From Streptomyces mayonensis (GTDB taxonomy: Bacteria; Actinomycetota; Actinomycetes; Streptomycetales; Streptomycetaceae), in NCBI RefSeq assembly GCF_018982965.1, contig NZ_JACBYP010000085.1, positions 1-35,169 on the forward strand: a stretch of 35,169 nt of DNA, in the 5' to 3' direction. How positions within the stretch are numbered: the first letter of the stretch is position 1; each line of letters opens with the position of its first letter. Both the position numbers and the translations under genes were made by a program. Below, piece by piece: positions 30,441-35,169 of this stretch. The notes beneath the pieces were generated by a model. That model was not told the DNA's origin. It made no database searches and saw only the letters and a program-made list of their open reading frames with translations.

Positions 30441-31575
30441 ACTTGGGCAGGCCCAGGGTCTGGTGGGAGACGTAGTTGAGGATCATCTCGCGGCTCACCG
30501 GCGCGATACGGGCGACGCGCGACGCCGCTATCAGCCGGCCGAGCCCGTACTCGCGGGTGAGGCCGTTGCCGCCGAGGGTGTGCACGGCCTGGTCGACGGC
30601 CCGCACACAGGCCTCCCCGGCCGCGTACTTGGCCATGTTGGCGGCCTCGCCCGCGCCCGCGTCGTCACCGGCGTCGTAGAGGTGGGCCGCCTTCTGCATC
30701 ATCAGGCGGGCGAGTTCCAGGTCGATGTGCGCCTGTGCGAGGGGGTGGGCGATGGCCTGGTGGGCGCCGATGGGCGTCTTCCAGACGGTGCGCTCGCGGG
30801 CGTATTCGAGGGCCTTGCCCAGAGCGAAGCGGCCCATGCCGATGCCGAACGCGGCCGTCATGACGCGCTCGGGGTTGAGCCCGGCGAACAGCTGGAGCAG
30901 CCCGGCGTCCTCATCACCTACCAGGGCGTCGGCGGGCAGCCGTACGTCGTCGAGGACCAGCTCGAACTGCCGCTCGACGGCGCTGAGTTCCATGTCGATG
31001 GCGCGGCGCTCGAAGCCGGGGGTGTCGCGCGGGACGATGAAGAGGCAGGGCTTGAGCCTGCCGGTGCGGGCGTCGTCCGTGCGGCCGACGATCAGGGTGG
31101 CGTCGGCGATGTCGACGCCGGAGACGAAGACCTTGCGGCCGCTGAGGATCCAGTCGGTGCCGTCGCGGCGGGCGGTGGTGGTGATGCGGTGGCTGTTGGA
31201 ACCGGCGTCGGGCTCGGTGATGCCGAAGGCCATGAGGCGGGTGCCGTCGGCGAGCCGCGGGAGCCACTCGCGTTTCTGCTCCTCGGTGCCGAAGCGGGCG
31301 ATCACCGTGCCGCAGATCGCCGGGGAGACGATCATCATGAGCAGGGGGTTTCCGGCGGCGCCCAGCTCTTCGAGGACGAGGGCGAGTTCGGTGATGCCGG
31401 CACCGCCCCCGCCGTATGCCTCCGGCAGGTTGACGCCTATGTAGCCGAGCTTGGCGGCTTCTTGCCAGAGGCGGGTGTTGTCTTCGGCCTCGAGGGCGGT
31501 GGGGTGGGTCTTGGCGAAGGCCGAGACCGCTGCGCGGAGGGACTTGTGCTCTTCGGATTCCAGGAGGGTGGTCAA
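30433..31575 (-). CDS. Acyl-CoA dehydrogenase
   Basis: FAD enzyme that introduces the alpha-beta double bond into an acyl-CoA. The 380-aa protein has the family signatures MAFGITEPDAGSNS (about 120-135), the GRKVFVSGVDIAD strand, and the C-terminal EACVRAVDQAVHTLGGNGLTREYGLGRLIAASRVARIAPVS. In an operon with MCC-type carboxylase, its substrate could be isovaleryl-CoA or citronellyl-CoA (inference). TTG at 31575 has GGAG seven bases upstream. It follows the carboxylase alpha subunit by 64 bp. Confidence 0.93.
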   Translation of the reverse strand: MTTLLESEEHKSLRAAVSAFAKTHPTALEAEDNTRLWQEAAKLGYIGVNLPEAYGGGGAGITELALVLEELGAAGNPLLMMIVSPAICGTVIARFGTEEQKREWLPRLADGTRLMAFGITEPDAGSNSHRITTTARRDGTDWILSGRKVFVSGVDIADATLIVGRTDDARTGRLKPCLFIVPRDTPGFERRAIDMELSAVERQFELVLDDVRLPADALVGDEDAGLLQLFAGLNPERVMTAAFGIGMGRFALGKALEYARERTVWKTPIGAHQAIAHPLAQAHIDLELARLMMQKAAHLYDAGDDAGAGEAANMAKYAAGEACVRAVDQAVHTLGGNGLTREYGLGRLIAASRVARIAPVSREMILNYVSHQTLGLPKSY

Positions 31576-31639
31576 CTCTGTGCTCCTTCGGGTGCGGGTT
31601 CGTCGTGGCTGGTCGCGCCCACGCGGCGGAGCCGCATGT

Positions 31640-33532
31640 TCAATGCAGCCCCGGGCCCTGGTCGGCGTCTCCCTCGACGACGGCCAGGAGGGTGCCGACC
31701 TCCACTTGCCGTCCAGGGGCCACCGGGAGCGCGGTCAGCTTCCCCGTCACCGGGGCCGTGATGCGGTGTTCCATCTTCATGGCCTCCAGCCACAGCAGGG
31801 GCCGGCCCGCCTCCACCCTCGCCCCCTCCGTCAGGCCCTCCGCGACGCGGACGACCGTGCCCGGCATGGGCGCGAGGAGGGAGCCCGGGGCGTGCTGGGC
31901 GGCGGGGTCGGGGAAGCGGGGCAGGGCGGTGAGGGTGGTGGTGTTGACGTGGACGCGGTCGTCGCCGTAGCGGGCGACGTCGAAGCGGTGCCGTACGCCG
32001 TCCGCTTCGAGGACGACGCGCCCGGCGTCGGCGTGGACGACGCGTACGCCGTCGGCGGCGAGGCCGGTGCGGGTGTGGTGGTAGCGGACCTCGTGCTCCT
32101 CGCCCGCCACGGCGTACCGCTTGACCTGCGCCTGTGAGGGCAGGTTGCGCCAGCCGCCGAAGCGGCCCGCGCGGCTGCTCGCGTCGGCGAGGGCGGCGGC
32201 GAGCGGGACCAGGGAGGCGAGCGGGCCGCCCGTCCCGGGGTGGGTCAGGTCGGCCAGGTGACGGTCGTAGAAGCCGGTGTCCATGCGGCCGGACGTGAAC
32301 TCCTCGTGCCGCAGCGAGCGGACGAGCAGGTCGCGGTTGGTGACGGGGCCGTGGACGGCGGCCCGTTCCAGTGCTCCGGCGAGACGGCGGACGGCCTCCG
32401 CGCGCGTGGGCGCGTGGGCGACCACTTTGGCGAGCATCGGGTCGTAGTGGACGCCGATGTCGTCGCCGTCGGTGTAGCCGGTGTCCAGGCGGATGCCGTC
32501 CGGGACGGCGAGGCGGTGCAGGCGGCCGGTCTGCGGGGCCCAGCCGTGGGCCGGGTCCTCGGCGTACAGGCGGGCCTCGACGGCGTGCCCCCGCGCGCGC
32601 GGGGGATCGTTCTCGAGGGCGTGGCCTTCGGCGATGCGGAGCTGGAGGGCGACGAGATCGATGCCGAAGACGGCTTCCGTGACGGGGTGTTCGACCTGGA
32701 GCCGGGTGTTCATCTCCAGGAAGTGCGCCCGGCCGTCGGCGACGAGGAACTCGACGGTCCCGGCGCCGGCGTAGTCGACGGCGCGGGCGGCGCGTACGGC
32801 CAGCTCGTGCAGCGTGGAGGCGAGTTCGGGCGCCAGGCCGGGTGCCGGGGCCTCCTCGATCACCTTCTGGTGGCGGCGCTGGAGGGAGCAGTCGCGGGTG
32901 CCGAGCGCCCAGACCGTGCCGTGGGTGTCGGCGAGAATCTGCACCTCGACGTGGCGGCCGTTCTCCAGGTACGGCTCGACGAACACCTCGCCGTCGCCGA
33001 AGGCGCTCGCGGCCTCCGCGCGGGCGGCGGTCAGTTCGGCGTCCAGGTCGGCGAGGTCCCGTACGACGCGCATGCCGCGTCCGCCGCCGCCCGCCGCCGC
33101 CTTCACCAGCACCGGCAGGTCGGCCTCGGTGACGTCGGTTTCGCCGGTGAGGGGCGCGACGCCCATCAGCTCCTTGGCGCGGGTCTTGGACGCCATCGCC
33201 TCGATGGCCTCGGGCGGCGGCCCGATCCACACCAGCCCGGCGTCGCGTACGGCGCGTGCGAAGCCGGCGTTCTCGGAGAGGAAGCCGTAGCCGGGGTGGA
33301 CGGCGTCGGCTCCGGCGGCGATCGCGGCCTTCACGATCAGGTCGCCGCGCAGGTAGGTGTCGGCGGGCGACGCGCCCGGCAGGCGTACGGCGGCGTCGGC
33401 CACGCGCGCGTGGAGGGCGTTCTCGTCGGCGTCGGAGTGCACGGCGACGGTGCGGATGCCCGCCTCGCGGCAGGTGCGGAAGATCCGGCAGGCGATCTCG
33501 CCCCGGTTGGCGACCAGTACGGAAGCAATCAC
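31640..33532 (-). CDS. Biotin-dependent acyl-CoA carboxylase alpha subunit (MCC/GCC type)
   Basis: A 630-aa fused biotin carboxylase and biotin carrier. ATP-grasp elements: VLVKAAAGGGGRGMRVV (Gly-rich loop) and HFLEMNTRLQVEHPVTE; the biotinyl-lysine motif EAMKMEH has Lys586 in the C-terminal carrier domain. A linker domain lies between (about 460-560). Length and layout match methylcrotonyl-/geranyl-CoA carboxylase alpha subunits. GTG at 33532 has GAGGAA four bases upstream; the gap to the beta subunit stop is 8 bp, so they are made together. The biotin is added by BirA, not encoded here. Confidence 0.94.
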   Translation of the reverse strand: MIASVLVANRGEIACRIFRTCREAGIRTVAVHSDADENALHARVADAAVRLPGASPADTYLRGDLIVKAAIAAGADAVHPGYGFLSENAGFARAVRDAGLVWIGPPPEAIEAMASKTRAKELMGVAPLTGETDVTEADLPVLVKAAAGGGGRGMRVVRDLADLDAELTAARAEAASAFGDGEVFVEPYLENGRHVEVQILADTHGTVWALGTRDCSLQRRHQKVIEEAPAPGLAPELASTLHELAVRAARAVDYAGAGTVEFLVADGRAHFLEMNTRLQVEHPVTEAVFGIDLVALQLRIAEGHALENDPPRARGHAVEARLYAEDPAHGWAPQTGRLHRLAVPDGIRLDTGYTDGDDIGVHYDPMLAKVVAHAPTRAEAVRRLAGALERAAVHGPVTNRDLLVRSLRHEEFTSGRMDTGFYDRHLADLTHPGTGGPLASLVPLAAALADASSRAGRFGGWRNLPSQAQVKRYAVAGEEHEVRYHHTRTGLAADGVRVVHADAGRVVLEADGVRHRFDVARYGDDRVHVNTTTLTALPRFPDPAAQHAPGSLLAPMPGTVVRVAEGLTEGARVEAGRPLLWLEAMKMEHRITAPVTGKLTALPVAPGRQVEVGTLLAVVEGDADQGPGLH

Positions 33533-33540
33533 GTGGTTCC

Positions 33541-35148
33541 TCACATCCGGAAGACGCCGAAGCCGCCGCGCGCGCCCTCGTAGGGCGCGTTGTGGACGGC
33601 GGACAGGCACAGGCCGAGGACGGTACGGGTGTCGCGCGGGTCGATGACGCCGTCGTCGTAGAGCCGCCCGGACAGGAACATGGGCAGCGACTCGGACTCG
33701 ATCTGCTGCTCCACCATGGCGCGCAGCGCCGCGTCGCCCTCGTCGTCGTACGGCTGCCCCTTCGCGGCGGCGGACTGGCGGGCGACGATGGACAGGACGC
33801 CGGCGAGCTGCTGCGGCCCCATGACGGCGGACTTGGCGCTGGGCCAGGCGAAGAGGAAGCGGGGGTCGTAGGCGCGGCCGCACATGCCGTAGTGCCCGGC
33901 GCCGTACGACGCCCCCATGAGGACGGACAGGTGGGGGACGCGGGAGTTGGAGACGGCGTTGATCATCATGGCGCCGTGCTTGATGATGCCGCCCTGCTCG
34001 TACTCCCTGCCGACCATGTAGCCCGTGGTGTTGTGCAGGAAGAGGAGCGGAATGTCGCGCTGGTTGGCGAGCTGGATGAACTGGGCGGCCTTCTGCGACT
34101 CCTCGCTGAACAGGACGCCCCGGGCGTTGGCGAGAATGCCGACCGGGTAGCCGTGCAGGGCCGCCCAGCCGGTGGTCAGGCTCGTCCCGTACAGCGGTTT
34201 GAACTCGTCGAAGTCGGAGGCGTCGACAATCCGGGCGATCACCTCGCGCGGGTCGAAGGGGGTACGCAGGTCGCCGGGGACGATGCCGAGAAGTTCCTCG
34301 GGGTCGTACTTGGGCGGCTCGGCGAAGGGCGGATCGGCGTACGCCTTGCGGTGGTTGAGGCGCGCGACGACCCGACGGGCCTGGCGCAGGGCGTCGGGCT
34401 CGTCGAGGGCGAAGTGGTCGGCGAGGCCGGAGGTGCGCGCGTGCATCTCGGCGCCGCCCAGCGACTCGTCGTCGCTCTCCTCACCGGTGGCCATCTTGAC
34501 CAGGGGCGGCCCGCCGAGGAACACCTTGGCGCGCTCCTTGACCATGATCACGTGGTCGGACATGCCGGGGATGTAGGCGCCCCCGGCGGTGGAGTTGCCG
34601 AAGACGACGGCGACGGTGGGGATACCGGCCGCCGACAGCCGGGTCAGGTCCCGGAAGATCGCGCCGCCGGGGATGAAGATCTCCTTCTGGGAGGGCAGGT
34701 CGGCGCCGCCGGACTCGACGAGGCTGATGCAGGGCAGCCGGTTGGCGAGTGCGATGTCGTTGGCGCGCAGGGCCTTCTTCAGCGACCAGGGGTTGCTGGC
34801 GCCGCCGCGTACGGTCGGGTCGTTGGCAGTGATCAGGCACTCGACGCCCTCGACGACTCCGATGCCGGTGACGAGGGAGGCGCCGACCGTGTACTCGGGG
34901 GCCTCGCTCCCCCAGGCGGCCAGCGGGGACAGCTCCAGGAACGGCGTGTCGGGGTCGAGGAGCAGTTCGATGCGCTCGCGGGCGAGGAGCTTGCCGCGCT
35001 TGCGGTGCCGGGCGACGTACTTCTCGCCGCCGCCCGCGAGGGCCTTGGCGTGCTCGGCGTCCAGGTCGGCGAGTTTGGCGAGCATCGCGTCGCGGTTGGC
35101 CCGGTGGTCGGGGGCGGCGGGGTCGAGGGCGGAGGTCAGGACGGTCAC
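33541..35148 (-). CDS. Acyl-CoA carboxylase beta subunit (carboxyltransferase, MCC/GCC type)
   Basis: A 535-aa carboxyltransferase. The wording GGAYIPGMSD, KVFLGGPPLVKMATGEE and GGIIKHGAMM places it with methylcrotonyl-CoA and geranyl-CoA carboxylases, not propionyl/acetyl-CoA types. It would transfer CO2 from biotin to the gamma-methyl of a beta-methyl-enoyl-CoA. Order beta, alpha, acyl-CoA dehydrogenase, ligase, hydratase, TetR resembles the Liu (leucine/isovalerate) and Atu (acyclic terpene) clusters with a ligase added. GTG at 35148 has GGAGG seven bases upstream. Upstream genes, such as an HMG-CoA lyase, would lie beyond the right edge. Confidence 0.93.
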   Translation of the reverse strand: MTVLTSALDPAAPDHRANRDAMLAKLADLDAEHAKALAGGGEKYVARHRKRGKLLARERIELLLDPDTPFLELSPLAAWGSEAPEYTVGASLVTGIGVVEGVECLITANDPTVRGGASNPWSLKKALRANDIALANRLPCISLVESGGADLPSQKEIFIPGGAIFRDLTRLSAAGIPTVAVVFGNSTAGGAYIPGMSDHVIMVKERAKVFLGGPPLVKMATGEESDDESLGGAEMHARTSGLADHFALDEPDALRQARRVVARLNHRKAYADPPFAEPPKYDPEELLGIVPGDLRTPFDPREVIARIVDASDFDEFKPLYGTSLTTGWAALHGYPVGILANARGVLFSEESQKAAQFIQLANQRDIPLLFLHNTTGYMVGREYEQGGIIKHGAMMINAVSNSRVPHLSVLMGASYGAGHYGMCGRAYDPRFLFAWPSAKSAVMGPQQLAGVLSIVARQSAAAKGQPYDDEGDAALRAMVEQQIESESLPMFLSGRLYDDGVIDPRDTRTVLGLCLSAVHNAPYEGARGGFGVFRM

Positions 35149-35169
35149 AGCGGGGCCTCCGGGGTGGGG

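Noticed and set aside
31572..33230. 552-codon minus-strand frame within the carboxylase alpha gene
   Set aside because: Arg/Pro-rich shadow of the biotin carboxylase frame.
1..35169. tRNA, rRNA, CRISPR, insertion sequence, integrase, iron box or known riboswitch
   Set aside because: None was recognised on reading both strands; no att-like direct repeats were found flanking 18483-27318.

Overview
The window is a high-GC actinobacterial chromosome segment, almost certainly Streptomyces. Supporting signs are the strong third-position GC bias, frequent GTG and TTG starts, rare TTA codons confined to a few genes, a DmdR1/IdeR-type iron regulator, a WhiJ-like XRE/DUF397/ATPase regulatory trio, and a gene order (purU, dmdR1, SIS protein, citrate synthase, pdxH, then a carboxylase/CoA-ligase operon) that matches, from memory, the conserved core around SCO4380-SCO4404 of S. 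coelicolor. That synteny is recollection; no search was run.

Layout. (1) 1-7865: formyl-THF deformylase PurU, a conserved hypothetical, a lipoprotein solute-binding protein, a 602-aa low-complexity one-helix membrane protein, an XRE/TPR-type regulator and a prim-pol-like protein. (2) 7984-10400: a two-gene ABC transporter. (3) 10681-14062: an alpha/beta hydrolase whose expected nucleophile position is Ala, the iron repressor DmdR1 (with a possible antisense gene known from S. coelicolor), and a SIS-domain sugar-phosphate protein with a DasR-like operator upstream. (4) 14348-18454: a PAS-PAS-GAF protein without an output domain, a 0.6-kb intergenic region holding a candidate small transcript with a 12-aa ORF and a large hairpin, then divergent citrate synthase and PdxH.

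(5) 18483-27318 is the accessory-looking part. It holds a Cys-pair hypothetical, a GT4-type glycosyltransferase, an unrecognised 447-aa protein, a UDP-HexNAc-type 6-dehydrogenase, a divergent GT2 glycosyltransferase, a TauD-family Fe(II)/2-oxoglutarate dioxygenase, a tiny membrane protein, and a WhiJ-like regulatory set (HATPase, XRE/DUF5753, DUF397). Four of these genes (GT4, the 447-aa protein, the dioxygenase, the HATPase) each carry an in-frame TTA codon, which suggests bldA (tRNA-Leu-UAA) control. The proteins could act together: the dehydrogenase makes a nucleotide-linked uronic acid, the GTs transfer sugars, and the dioxygenase and unknown protein tailor the product. This is the best candidate for an undescribed system.

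(6) 27366-35148: a minus-strand operon of MCC/geranyl-CoA-carboxylase-type beta and alpha subunits, acyl-CoA dehydrogenase, 4CL-type CoA ligase, enoyl-CoA hydratase and a terminal TetR regulator. It would activate and degrade a branched or beta-methyl acid.

No tRNA, rRNA, CRISPR, IS element or integrase was seen. Short tandem repeats fill many of the gaps between genes.
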